Shown: piece by piece, positions 35,935 to 46,330 of the stretch
Layout: every line of letters starts with the position of its first letter
Numbering within the stretch: the first letter of the stretch is position 1
Made by a program: the position numbers and the translations under genes
From: Hyalella azteca
Taxonomy: Eukaryota > Arthropoda > Malacostraca > Amphipoda > Hyalellidae
Direction of reading: 5' to 3'
DNA: 64,000 nucleotides
Assembly (NCBI RefSeq): GCF_000764305.2
Contig: NW_025936356.1
Span: 177,761 to 241,760 of the forward strand
Notes under the pieces: generated by a model
Database searches by the model: none
What the model was told of the DNA's origin: nothing
Seen by the model: the letters and a program-made list of their open reading frames with translations, nothing else

Positions 35935-36567
35935 TTGCTAATGGCCTAAGACCCTCTAAAAAATCAGTACCGTTCACGCGCTGCCGCCTATATTGCGCCG
36001 ATAATTGCCTGCAAGGGAATGTGAAGGTAAATACAACACCCAGCATGTGGGTGTTGGGGCTTAGCTTTCTGTCAAGTGGGGAAGCCTGGGGACATCAACA
36101 CAGAAAATAAACGCAGGAATTTATTTTTAAAGGCATAAGTTATAAATACCCTGAGTAGACAACTTACCCAATACCAGACCGAGTGTCATAACGAATATTC
36201 GTTCAAATATCAGTCAAGAAATTTAGTGTTTTTATCTTCACGAAAATGTGCTGAAAAATCATTTGCTTGTTAATTTCAATTTATCTACTGTTAAAAGCGC
36301 ATTTTTTCCGAATTTAATCTATATTTTTAATCAACTATGAATTTCCTACGAAAATCTTTTTCTTTTAAAGCACTTTTTTCCAAATAAAAATAATTGCGGA
36401 TTTTCGATATAAATAAATCATACATTTCCGTTATCCGTTAGGGGCCAATTATCTCGGCGTGGAGGAATGCGTGCCTGGTCGAAATTATGAGTAGGCCTAG
36501 CCAAAATTGGGTCAAGTGTGGGGCTCAAAAATTGTGTGTGACAGACGGCCTATCGGTGGCCGACCGT
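35935..36567. other. Unique AT-rich sequence
   Basis: No gene recognised. Holds a GGCC hairpin at 36545-36570. Confidence 0.4.
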
Positions 36568-36621
36568 CAGATTAAGCAGTATTATTAATCTTATTATTAT
36601 CATTATTGTTATTATTATTAA

Positions 36622-36661
<40 letters not shown>
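36568..36661. repeat. (ATT)n microsatellite
   Basis: About thirty ATT triplets with a few C or G interruptions near the left end. Confidence 0.95.
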
Positions 36662-36663
<2 letters not shown>

Positions 36664-37045
36664 AGATGAGGAATGAAGTGAGGGATGAAGCGAGGAATAA
36701 AGCGAGGAATGGAGAGAGGAATGAAGTGAGGAATGAAGTGAGGAATGAAGTGAGGAATGAAATGAGGAATGAAGCGAGGAATGAAGTGAGGAATGAAGTG
36801 AGGAATGAAGTGAGGAATGAAATGAGGAATGAAGTGAGGAATGAAGTGAGGAATGAAGTGAGGAATGAAGTGAGGAATGAAGTGAGGAATGAAGTGAGGA
36901 ATTAAATAAGGAATGAAAAGGGGTGGAATGAAGTGAGGAATTAAATGAGGAATGAGGTGAGGAATTAAATGAGGAATGAGGTGAGGAATGAAGTGAGAAA
37001 TTCACTGAAAAATGATCCGAGGAATTAGCAGCTGAAGAATGAAGT
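36664..37045. repeat. 12-bp purine-rich array GAATGAAGTGAG
   Basis: About thirty copies of GAATGAAGTGAG with AAAT/AAGC/TTAAAT variants, increasingly diverged after 36900. Ser/His-rich frames on the minus strand are by-products. Confidence 0.9.
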
Positions 37046-37774
37046 GATGAATGAACTGAGTTACAGTACCTGTGACTTAAGGAACGGAGGAATTAACTGT
37101 GGAATGCGTTGAATACATTAATTGGGTTCGTTTCAGTAGAACTTATTAATAAATAAATTATTATTTCAGCTCGAAAAATCCAATAGACTAAAAAGATTAA
37201 ATTATCCGAAATTTCATCGCAACAAATATTTTAATGAAATGAGAATCTGTGGAAGAAAATAAGTGAAATCTCCTCATATATTCTAGCGGTGAAAACGTTT
37301 CATTGTAAACATAGATTAAATCAATAAAACATTGTTCATCATTAGATCAAACATTGGAAAATCTATTAATCCATCATTTAATTCTTTTCTTTCTCATATA
37401 CAAAATAAATATTTTAAAGCCTTCTTTCATTATTAATATAATAACCAACCAGAAAAAGACATAATTCTTTGCTTTAACTAATAAAAAATATCTACAAGGT
37501 TTCTTTCGCTTCATGATTCGTAGCCTTCCAAATACTTTCTTTGTTCCTATGGCTTGTAAGCATTTGGTATCTGTTAGCATCTTCCTGAAAGCCTCCTTTT
37601 GTGACTTAAATCCAAACAAACAACCTCTTAAAAGCCTCCTGTTTCAAAATACCCACAAAAAAACTCTAATAACCTACGAATATTTTTTAAACTCCGAAAC
37701 CAAACCCACACAAGCTTTATTTTGTACGGAAAATTTAAGGAGATTTTGTGAAAGCCTTTTTTTGTCTTAACGAA
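37046..37774. other. AT-rich unique sequence
   Basis: No gene recognised. A loose recurrence of the word AAAGCCTCCT lies at 37585-37640. Confidence 0.4.
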
Positions 37775-37917
37775 CACTGGAGTGACTTTTCTTAATGAAC
37801 ACTGAATGGCCTTGTCTTAAGGAACACTGGAGTGGCTTGTCTTAAGGAACACTGGAGTGGCTTGTCTTAAGGAACACTGGAGTGGCTTATCTTAAGAAAC
37901 ACTGGAGTGGCTTGTCT
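37775..37917. repeat. 25-bp minisatellite
   Basis: About six copies of a 25-bp unit, AACACTGGAGTGGCTTGTCT plus TAAGG. Ends at a single n. Confidence 0.95.
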
Positions 37918-37918
37918 N
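37918..37918. other. Single-n scaffold junction
   Basis: A lone n joins two unrelated arrays in mid-unit. Confidence 0.8.
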
Positions 37919-38085
37919 GAGTGTTCACCATCATGTTCATGGAGTGTTCACCATCATGTTCATGGAGTGTTCACCATCATGTTCATGGAGTGTTCACCAT
38001 CATGTTCATAGAGTGTTCACCATCATGTTCATGGAGTGTTCATCATCATGTTCATGGAGTGTTCACATCATTTTCATGGAGTGTT
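37919..38085. repeat. 23-bp minisatellite
   Basis: About seven copies of TGTTCACCATCATGTTCATG plus GAG. The last copies are diverged. Confidence 0.95.
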
Positions 38086-38764
38086 CTCAATTCTGTATTA
38101 ATGACGTGTTCTTCATCATGTTTCTGAACTGTTATAGAGATGTTCAATATGATGTTCATGGTTTGTTGACCCGCGCATGGCATTGTTTATATTTTGGACT
38201 CTAAACTTTATAAACATTTTAGTGGTCATAGAAATTGTTTCGAGATGACTGATGTGTGTAAAAGCTGCGTTCAACTTGTTCACCAATGTCCAGCAATGTC
38301 CAGCAATAACCTGCAATGTCCAGCATGACAAGGACATCGCTCGGCTATGGATTGCCAGAGATAAAAACCGATTTGGGTGCCCGATAAAGAAAACCGTCTG
38401 CCAGAAACTGATCGATTCCAACCGGCAGTCTGACGGCACAGTTAAACCCGGTTGAAAATCATGGCCGGTTTATGTGCGGCCGCGCATAATTCCCGACGGG
38501 AGAGAAGTTCAGAAGATGGGGTGTGTTTGTCGCTGTGTGGCGTCCCGGTGTGTTGGCTTAGCACAAAACACACAAAACACACGGGCCACACAGCGTGGGT
38601 CTGGCACTACACATTTGGCTTGCTTAGGATAAGAAATAGCGGGCTGTGTTGTGGGGAAGTAGTTTCAGCTCAGACATTAATAGCCCAAGACGCAAGGCAT
38701 TAATAAAATTACAGCGTATAATAATTAAATATTAGATAATGATTACACCGTTATCTACTTAATA
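38086..38764. other. Unique sequence
   Basis: No gene recognised. Confidence 0.4.
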
Positions 38765-39262
38765 ACATTATGACCTTAACAACATTCTGATGTTAACAAC
38801 ACTCTGATATTAAGAACATTCTGATGTTAACAACATTCTGATGTTAACAACACTCTGATGTTAACAACACTCTGATGTTAACAACACCCTGATGTTAACA
38901 AAACTCTGATGTTAACAACATTCTGATGTTTACAACACTCTGATGGTAACTACACCCTGATGTTAACAACATTCTGATGTTAACAACATTCTGATGGTAA
39001 CTACACCCTGATGTTAACAAAACTCTGATGTTAACAACACTCTGATGTTAACAACATTCTGATGGTAACTACACCCTGATGTTAACAACACTCTGATGTT
39101 AACAACACTCTGATGTTAACAACATTCTGATGTTAACAACACTCTGATGTTAACAACACTCTGATGTTAACAACACTCTGATGTTAATAACACTTTGATG
39201 TTAACAACACTCTGATGTTAACAACACTCTGATGTTAACAACACTCTGATGTTAACAACACT
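38765..39262. repeat. 17-bp minisatellite, ~29 copies
   Basis: Copies of AACAACACTCTGATGTT with ATT/ACC/GGTAACTAC variants arranged in recurring groups. Ends at a single n. Confidence 0.95.
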
Positions 39263-39263
39263 N
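39263..39263. other. Single-n scaffold junction
   Basis: A lone n joins the 17-bp array to the gag-like reading frame and removes that frame's 5' end. Confidence 0.8.
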
Positions 39264-39265
39264 TA

Positions 39266-40144
39266 CCATTCTTTTGTATATACGACTGCAGTCCCATCAT
39301 ATACCTGTGTTTTCGCTCCCTCCCCTCCCCTTATCTCCATGCCCCCCCTCAGGCCCCGAACCCGACGGGCTCGTCCCAGAGGGCTAGGGGTCCTACGACC
39401 AATCAACCACCACGACCTCGACTTCCATCATTATCATCACGTCATCCCCCCTCATCTTCATCAAACTTACCAAATCAACCGTCAACCTCTCATGAACGCT
39501 CGAGACCCCAAACCTACAGAATCCAACTTAAAAAAATTGACCCCAGACTCCCGACCGACCGACCTAAAATTTTCCAAACCACATTTAAAGAACTCGACGC
39601 TCCACTGATCCGACTCACCGACACTGCAACCGGTTTTTATGCCGTGACTGACGACGCTACAGCAATAGACAAACTGACATCAAAAAAAGCGACAGAAGCC
39701 TTCAGACAAATTAACCTGACCCCAATTGTACCGCCTGACCTACGAGCAAAACGGACCATTTTTGTGAGACAACTTGACAAGGACGTAGGTAGCCACTCAG
39801 CCGACGAAATCAAACACGAAATAACCACACAACAGAACTGGCTACATATACAAGACATCATTAAAATCAAACACTACACACACGTTATTAAAATCATTAC
39901 CACCGACACCACAATAGCCCAACGCGTACTTACAAATGGCTTCTACATGTATAACACTAAAATTACACCATCACAGTGCCAACAAGAAGAATACACACAC
40001 CTACTCATATGTTACAAATGCTACAAAATAGAAGACCACCCTACACATCAATGTACATCCACCCCTCCCCCCTTTCGCTTCTGCCAATCCTCACCCCCTC
40101 CCCTTCATCCCTGCCTCAATTTCTCTTCGCTACGCTCTTTCTGA
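39266..40144 (+). pseudogene. Gag-like ORF1 of a non-LTR retrotransposon, partial
   Basis: Translating in the phase of 39644 gives one frame with no stop from the junction to TGA at 40142-40144, about 292 codons and no initiator. The first 90 residues are Pro/Ser/Arg-rich. A compact domain follows (RPKIFQTTFKELDAPL, then RAKRTIFVRQLDKDVGS), and then a zinc-knuckle-like CYKCYKIEDHPTHQC (CX2CX5HX4C rather than the usual CX2CX4HX4C). This layout matches the ORF1/gag of Jockey- or I-like elements, which bind the element's RNA. The start is lost at the n at 39263. The frame ends soon after the knuckle in Pro-rich sequence, and no endonuclease or reverse transcriptase ORF follows before the Toll gene. 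The element class is inferred from gag features alone. Confidence 0.7.
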
Positions 40145-41373
40145 TTTTCTGAACGGTTTTTCCTTGTCATTCCTTCATCATTACTATTATTTGCCATCTT
40201 AATTACTTTTTCAATTCTGTCGCAAACGTTTGCTGGCTCTTCTTTTCTTTTTATTGTTTTTCTCTGTCATTTCATATGTCATTTGTATACTTTCCATAAC
40301 TTTCTTTTATCCTATAATTTCCTATCTTATTTTCTTATCATATACTTAAAAAAAATGTTTCAGTCAAAATACATTCTGCTTGCCGTAAACTTTCATTCAG
40401 TCGCACTGTCGTCCCCTGCTCGCCAGTTTCGAGTTCCCAAACCCTAGCCTCCTCTAATCTCTCTAACATTCGCCTCCTCTCTTTCCCCAAATGCTCGCAC
40501 CCTCTCTTCTACCTAACACTCTTCTCTTCATTTGCCCTAAACCCCGCCTCCTCTCTTCTGTCTAATACTCGCATCCTCTCATTCCCCATACCCTCGCCTC
40601 ATTTTTCTCCATACCATTGCCTTTTCATTCCCCATACCCTCGCCTCCTCTCTTTCCCTAAATCCTCACCTTCTCTTTTCCCCAAACCCTCGCCTCCTCTC
40701 TTCTCCCAAATGTCGCTGTCTCTGTTCCTTTACCCTCGTCTTCTTTTTTCCCATACCCTCATCTTCTCTATTTTCCTCTAGTCGCTGCCTCACTACTTTT
40801 CCTCTACTCACTGCCCTCTCTTTTTTTTCCAGCTGCTACCCCCCACTCCCACTTGTCTCTCTCTAGTCCCAACTCACCCGTCAACCCTAGACACAGCCTC
40901 TTCCTCCCATACCTCCCCTTCCTTCTCTCGAATTCAACCTTCCCTCTTCACTCTTTTTACGGCCACTCTGCCCTAGGAAATTCAAGGAAATTCTATGCAA
41001 TTGTTTGAAGACCAAAAGATGGGTTATCTATTGTTAACGATAACAACTCACATTCATTTCAGTTGCTGCTGATGCTCTGAAATTTCGTACTCTCAGTTCC
41101 AAATAAAATCCGTTGCGTATGATTCTATGAATGCACCTTGTAATTGATTATCCCATTCATTTCGATCCCAGCTAACGCTATGAGTGAACTTGTTGAATAT
41201 TTTGAGTCTATCAATGTTCCTTAGGGTTGTTTATGTTTCTTTATAAACCTTTTCTTTTGTTCCTCATTTACCACTTCCCGTTCTGGAGTGTGGTTGGCAG
41301 CGTAAGTGTACGATAGCTTGAGCAAACGGGTTCGAGTGTGAGCGAGTCGCCGAGGCTGAGAGGCTCTCATTCT
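40145..41373. other. Pyrimidine-rich tract upstream of Toll
   Basis: 40150-40960 is almost entirely C/T on the + strand, with recurring CCCTCGCCTCCTCTCTT words. 40960-41373 is unique sequence. No gene recognised. The last 100 bp contains no TATA box. Confidence 0.6.
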
Positions 41374-41408
41374 TCAGTTCATTTCGTGCTGTTCAAGAGT
41401 GAGGTTAT
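41374..41408 (+). promoter_or_regulatory. Inr + DPE core promoter of the Toll gene
   Basis: TCAGTT (41374-41379) matches the arthropod initiator TCAKTY, placing +1 at A41376. GGTTAT at 41403-41408 is exactly +28 to +33 and fits the downstream promoter element RGWYVT at all six positions. No TATA box lies about 30 bp upstream. This would give a 152-base 5' leader. An alternative reading of CTCTCATTCTTCAG (41364-41377) is a 3' splice site, which would mean a further upstream exon. Confidence 0.55.
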
Positions 41409-41421
41409 GTGCCGCTCCTAG
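41407..41421 (+). other. Upstream ORF 1 in Toll leader
   Basis: ATG TGC CGC TCC TAG, a four-codon ORF starting inside the proposed DPE. It counts only if transcription starts at or before 41376. Confidence 0.4.
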
Positions 41422-41444
41422 TTGTGCACTTCCTTGGTGTAGTT

Positions 41445-41531
41445 ATGTTGCCTCAGTGGCTGCGAGAAAACTTATTGCTCGCTGCTACTGGTGGGCTGTG
41501 CATGAGGTGTTTAGTACCAATGCCACTATGA
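41445..41531 (+). other. Upstream ORF 2 overlapping Toll start
   Basis: A 28-codon ORF out of frame with Toll. Its TGA (41529-41531) overlaps the Toll ATG (41528-41530) as ATGA. It has further in-frame ATGs at 41502 and 41520. The arrangement could lower translation of Toll or feed it by reinitiation; that is inference. G at -3 (41442) gives moderate context. Confidence 0.5.
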
Positions 41532-44500
41532 AATCAAATGGTATAATGTTGATAGTGCTGCTGGTGTTAGTAAAGGTGGTGTTATCCCATGGAGAGTGTC
41601 ACAGTGCCGCGGCTGTCGTCTTCGAAGATCGCCATAGATCTGGCGAAGATCGGCAGCGATCAAATGACCGCACCCTCACTTGTACATTGCCTGTTTTGGC
41701 TCCGGAAGATCGAGTGGCCAATTTGAGTTATGAGGCTCCCGACAGCATAACAGATCTAAAAATTTCGTGTAATGGGGAACTGAGGCGTACGAGCGTCATT
41801 TCAGACTCGACTTTTGATGGCTTGAGTCGCCTGTCAAGTCTATCCATCGACTACTGTAAAGTGACTGAGCTCAGTGAGAACTCCTTCTTGCCTGTAGGCA
41901 ACCTCAAGAACCTGACTTTGAGAACCCGAAATATCGAATTCACGTCGATGAGTCTTGCTGCTGTTCCAGGAATATTTTCACATCTCAGTCACTTAGAAGC
42001 GATAGATTTGAGCACCAACAGCGTTTGGGAGCTGCCGCCTGGCGTCTTCTGCGGCCTCGCGGCGCTGCGTAGCGTTACGCTCTCGTTCAACCATCTGCAA
42101 GATCTAACCCAGCTGGGGTTCGGAGGGGATTTGGAGAACACTTCATGTTCTTCAGAGTTAATTTACCTGGATTTATCTCACAACGACGTAGAGGTAGTGG
42201 CTTCAGGAGCCCTAAAAGGGCTTCCACATTTACAAGAACTCTACCTCAATAATAACCAGTTGGGGAAAGTTGACGATCTCGCTTTCGAAGGGCTCTCAGC
42301 GCTGCACACTCTCGACCTGTCGGGCAACAAGCTTGTAGCGCTGCCAGAAGATGCCTTCTTGCCCACTCCCCAGCTTATGTATTTTAGGGCTGGCAATAAC
42401 TCTTTATCCGTCCTGGGCCCAGGCCTATTTAGAGGCCTACAGCATCTGGTAGAACTGGATCTCTCCCACAACGACATCAAAGCCGAGTGGCTTACAGAGT
42501 CCAGCTTCCAGGGCCTCATTCGCCTCATGGTGCTTAACTTATCTCATAATAAAATAAATAGGCTTGAAGTTCAGGTTCTTAGAGACATGTACAGTGTGCA
42601 GGTTTTAATTCTAAATCACAATCAACTAACTGAAATCCCTCCTTCCGCTTTCTCATCTTGTGTAAACTTACATAAACTCGATTTATCGCACAACAAATTG
42701 AAAGTAATAGAAGAGAAAGCGTTCGAAGGTGTTAACGTTCTTAGTTTCCTTGCACTGGACAACAACGAGATATTATCTTTGCATCCAAGAGCTTTCACTA
42801 ATTTGACCGGCCTGCGAGACCTGAACCTCAACAGCAACCGGTTGAGTGTGGTCCCTGAGGCGATCATAAGTCTACGGTATCTCAACACCCTGGATCTCGG
42901 CCAGAATCTCATTACCAGTCTAGAGAACATGCCGGCTAAAGGTCTCGAGTTTCTCTATGGACTGCGCGTCGCCGAAAATAAAATCTCTGGGAATATTACC
43001 AAGACGACTTTCCACAATCTCCCCTCACTCAAAGTTCTGAACCTCGCCAAAAATGGCATCACTCACATCGAGGCTGGAGCCTTCGAAACTAATTCAAAAT
43101 TGCACGCCGTGAGGCTTGATGGAAATTTACTAACTTCCATGAATGGACTTTTCGAAAATATCCCAAATTTAAAGTGGCTTAACGTTTCAGCAAACAACCT
43201 GGAGGTCTTCGATTACCATCTCATTCCATCTAGTTTATTATGGTTAAATTTGCATAACAATAAAATCCACGAACTTAGTAATTCCTTAGGCCGACATGAT
43301 TTGAGCTTAGAAATTCTCGACGTGAGTTTCAACAAACTGAAGCACATCAGCAGCGTGAACATCCCAGACAGCGTGCACATGGTCTTCATGAACGACAACA
43401 AAATCACGACAGTTGAGCCCTTTACATTCTTCAAGAAAGTCAATTTAAGTCGGGTTGATTTATTCGCCAATAAATTAACGAGCCTCGAGATGACGGCGCT
43501 GCGTCTGTCCCCAGTGGCGCCAGAAAAGCCGCTGCCGCAGTTTTTCTTGGGCGGCAATTCTTTTCTTTGCGACTGCGAGATGGAGTGGCTGCAACGGGTC
43601 AATAACCTGGAACATTTGAGGATATACCCGACCCTCATGGAAATGGAAAACATCTATTGTCAGATGCCCTTCGCGCGCTCTGGAGAATTCCTATCCCTAA
43701 ACCATGTGAAGCCATCGCAGTTCCTTTGTCAGTACGAGACACACTGCTTCGCTTTGTGTCACTGCTGCGAGTTCGACGCGTGTGACTGCGAGATGACTTG
43801 TCCTGAGGGCTGTGGCTGCTTCCACGAGCAATCCTGGGGCTCCAACATTGTCGACTGTTCCAGAAACGATCTACAAATAGTACCTGAAAAAATCCCAATG
43901 GATGCTTCAGAAGTTTATTTAGACGGCAATGACTTTCGAAATTTATCATCTCACTCTTTCCTGGGACGGAAACATCTACAGATGTTGTACGTTAACGCTT
44001 CCAACGTCAAGACGCTGGACAACGGCACGTTCAGTGGCCTCACGCGCCTCATATCTTTGCATCTTGAGGATAATTTCATCGAGGCTCTCAGGGGCCATGA
44101 ATTCAAAGGACTCGATTTGCTGCGGGAACTCTATTTGCACAACAACCGTTTGAAGTACGTGCATCAACATACATTCGCCATGCTCTCTCATCTCGAAATT
44201 TTGTCTCTTCACAACAACCAGCTCATAAATTTCCCCGTCTGGCGGCTGGTCGACAACCCTTATTTGACGAGCGTCTCTTTGCGAGAGAATTTTTGGACGT
44301 GTGAGTGTCAGTTTGTTGATTCGTTTGATATTTGGCTCTCAAAAAACGTGCGCAAAGTCGCCGACAGCGACGAAATAAAATGTTTTCCCACTGACCGAGA
44401 GTTGGTTGGAGCCTTCATCCTGGATTACAACGCCACCACTTGTACAAATTCCTCCACTACGTCGACTGTCGTACAGCCCATGACGTTCCATAGCTTGCTG

Positions 44501-45196
44501 CACCCGGTGATTGCGATTTGTGTTGCGTGTGTTTTAGTTGTGGTCTTGCTGATTCTGTTCCTTTACCGGAACACATTGAAAGTGTGGCTTCATTCCCAGT
44601 GTGGTTGGCGGGTTTGCCATAGTTCCTCTTCTGATGACCGTGACAAAGTTTACGACGCCTTCGTGTCGTATAGTTCCAAAGACGAGGCTTGGGTGAACCA
44701 AGTTCTCGCTGCCGATTTGGAGCACGGTGATCGACCGTATAGAATTTGTTTACATTATCGAGACTTTCCAGTGAACGCCTATATTGGTGAGACCATGGCG
44801 GAAGCCGTCGAATCTTCGAGAAGAACCATAATAGTTCTATCGAAAAATTTTATCGAGAACGAGTGGTGTCGATTCCAGTTCAAGAGCGCGCACCACGAAG
44901 TTATGAAGAGGAAAAGGAAGCGTCTCATCGTAATCGTATTGGGCGACATTCCATCAAAAGATCTCGATGCAGATCTTCGTTTATATTTAAAAACTAATAC
45001 GTGCATATATACAGGCGATAAGTTATTTTGGGAGAAGCTTAGGTTTGCGATGCCGGACGCGTGCACGGCGCAGAGGATAGTGCACACCTACAGCACCATC
45101 CCTGAGCGGACCAATGGGAGCAAACTAAACGCTAGCAGCCCCTCCACCCTCCAACCTAGTCTCCAAGCTGCTGCAGATGGCACGTACTGGGCATAA
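41528..45196 (+). CDS. Toll receptor, long Toll-6/7/Tollo class
   Basis: Cell-surface Toll family receptor of 1222 aa in one uninterrupted frame. The ATG at 41528 is the first in frame after a stop at 41357 and has A at -3. Residues 1-21 are a hydrophobic signal peptide. About twenty leucine-rich repeats span residues 95-660 (for example LIYLDLSHNDV at 211-221). A first C-terminal cap has C681, C683, C711 and C734. A cysteine cluster follows (C740, C744, C746, C747, C752, C754), then an N-terminal cap (C758, C762, C764, C777), more LRRs at 796-915 and a second cap (C925, C927, C952, C972). One membrane helix lies at about 990-1013. The TIR domain is at 1041-1177: box 1 YDAFVSYS 1042-1049, box 2 with RDFP 1078-1081 holding the BB-loop proline, box 3 FWEKLR 1167-1172. 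Two cysteine modules and the CHCC-type cluster are typical of Toll-6/7/Tollo/18-wheeler rather than the Drosophila Toll-1 pattern. Members act in epithelial patterning and, in some cases, immunity through TIR adaptors. The cytoplasmic tail after TIR is only about 45 residues, shorter than in the fly proteins. No intron is needed, as in fly homologues. The exact orthologue is not resolved here. Confidence 0.96.
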   Translation: MKSNGIMLIVLLVLVKVVLSHGECHSAAAVVFEDRHRSGEDRQRSNDRTLTCTLPVLAPEDRVANLSYEAPDSITDLKISCNGELRRTSVISDSTFDGLSRLSSLSIDYCKVTELSENSFLPVGNLKNLTLRTRNIEFTSMSLAAVPGIFSHLSHLEAIDLSTNSVWELPPGVFCGLAALRSVTLSFNHLQDLTQLGFGGDLENTSCSSELIYLDLSHNDVEVVASGALKGLPHLQELYLNNNQLGKVDDLAFEGLSALHTLDLSGNKLVALPEDAFLPTPQLMYFRAGNNSLSVLGPGLFRGLQHLVELDLSHNDIKAEWLTESSFQGLIRLMVLNLSHNKINRLEVQVLRDMYSVQVLILNHNQLTEIPPSAFSSCVNLHKLDLSHNKLKVIEEKAFEGVNVLSFLALDNNEILSLHPRAFTNLTGLRDLNLNSNRLSVVPEAIISLRYLNTLDLGQNLITSLENMPAKGLEFLYGLRVAENKISGNITKTTFHNLPSLKVLNLAKNGITHIEAGAFETNSKLHAVRLDGNLLTSMNGLFENIPNLKWLNVSANNLEVFDYHLIPSSLLWLNLHNNKIHELSNSLGRHDLSLEILDVSFNKLKHISSVNIPDSVHMVFMNDNKITTVEPFTFFKKVNLSRVDLFANKLTSLEMTALRLSPVAPEKPLPQFFLGGNSFLCDCEMEWLQRVNNLEHLRIYPTLMEMENIYCQMPFARSGEFLSLNHVKPSQFLCQYETHCFALCHCCEFDACDCEMTCPEGCGCFHEQSWGSNIVDCSRNDLQIVPEKIPMDASEVYLDGNDFRNLSSHSFLGRKHLQMLYVNASNVKTLDNGTFSGLTRLISLHLEDNFIEALRGHEFKGLDLLRELYLHNNRLKYVHQHTFAMLSHLEILSLHNNQLINFPVWRLVDNPYLTSVSLRENFWTCECQFVDSFDIWLSKNVRKVADSDEIKCFPTDRELVGAFILDYNATTCTNSSTTSTVVQPMTFHSLLHPVIAICVACVLVVVLLILFLYRNTLKVWLHSQCGWRVCHSSSSDDRDKVYDAFVSYSSKDEAWVNQVLAADLEHGDRPYRICLHYRDFPVNAYIGETMAEAVESSRRTIIVLSKNFIENEWCRFQFKSAHHEVMKRKRKRLIVIVLGDIPSKDLDADLRLYLKTNTCIYTGDKLFWEKLRFAMPDACTAQRIVHTYSTIPERTNGSKLNASSPSTLQPSLQAAADGTYWA

Positions 45197-46117
45197 TTAT
45201 ATGCATAATGCTATTATTATTATAATTATTATTGCTATTATATTGCTATTGATATTTTCTGTTTTTGTATATTATTGTTTTAAGTAGTTAACTAAATGGA
45301 GTGTAGCTTCGATGATCTAATGTGCATTTATCTTTATGAAGAAATTGTAAGGAATATTTATGGTTGTCTCGATGTGCGCGAGCAGAACGGATGTATAAGG
45401 CGATAGTTATTCTACTTGGCGCGTGTGTGTAGGGGCGTTATTTGTGTGTTATTACGCTTTTTGGTGTCATTTAATCGGAAGGCTGATCTGTTTAACAAAT
45501 AACTTGCTGTGCGAATTTAATCGTGCTTTCTCAATTTGAACGCGGTAATTTTAAGGAAAAATGTCTGCTGAATCAAAAAATATTTTCGAAATTATTTACT
45601 TAGAAATTGTGAAATGTAGATAATTTTGTACAATTTTAAATGGATTATACTTTAGTAATGTACGGGTTTTAAATTTTTAACTCATTTTGTTATTCATTTA
45701 CGTAACTCTTGTTTTTAAAGAGCCATTTCCACTTTCATGTTGGTCTGTCGAAGCTGTGATATGCATAATTCGTTTGAACTAATTGAAAGGAAGCAATAGT
45801 TTGATTGCATGTAACATGAAACATGAGTTGCGGATTTTTTTCGCATTCATCATCATGATACGAATTCATGACCATTCATGATATTAATCTCGACCATTCA
45901 TGATAGGCATCCTGACTCATAAGTTACACGGTCTTCAATGCTTAAGGTTGTGAACGATAAAAAGGCGGTATTGAATGAATGCTATGCGAATATCTGTTGA
46001 TTTTAAATTACGGTGTATAAATCATTCAATTTGCCTCAAGTTACAAGCGATTGACATTATAAGCGATTTATTTCTAATCCTGATGGCCATGTGAGTTGAA
46101 TTTAACGTCATATAAAC
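45197..46117. other. Probable Toll 3' UTR and flank
   Basis: AT-rich sequence after the TAA. No AATAAA or ATTAAA was found here; weaker variants GATAAA (about 45956) and TATAAA (about 46017) exist. A GACCATTCATGAT duplication lies at 45868-45905. Confidence 0.4.
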
Positions 46118-46330
46118 TGCAGCTGTGCATTGCAGTCACTGCAGCTGTGCATTGCAGTCACTGCAGCTGTGCATTGCAATCACTGCAGCTGTGCATTGCA
46201 GTCACTGCAGCTTTCCAGTGCAGCCACCGCAGTTGTACAGTGCAGTAATCGCAACCATACATTGCAGTCAGGGCAGCTGTGCATTCACTGCTGCAGTGAA
46301 TTATCGTTGCCGATGCAGTGAATTTCTGTA
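46118..46330. repeat. GCAGTCACTGCAGCTGTGCATT array
   Basis: About ten units of roughly 18-22 bp containing CAGCTG and TGCAGTCACTGCAG, diverging to the right. Confidence 0.85.

Noticed and set aside
41399..41527. Extended Toll start at GTG 41399
   Set aside because: No ATG lies between the in-frame stop at 41357 and 41528. The added 43 residues would bury the signal peptide.
42241..45087. Minus-strand frames of 63-146 codons across the Toll gene
   Set aside because: Shadows of the Toll coding sequence, with no domain of their own.
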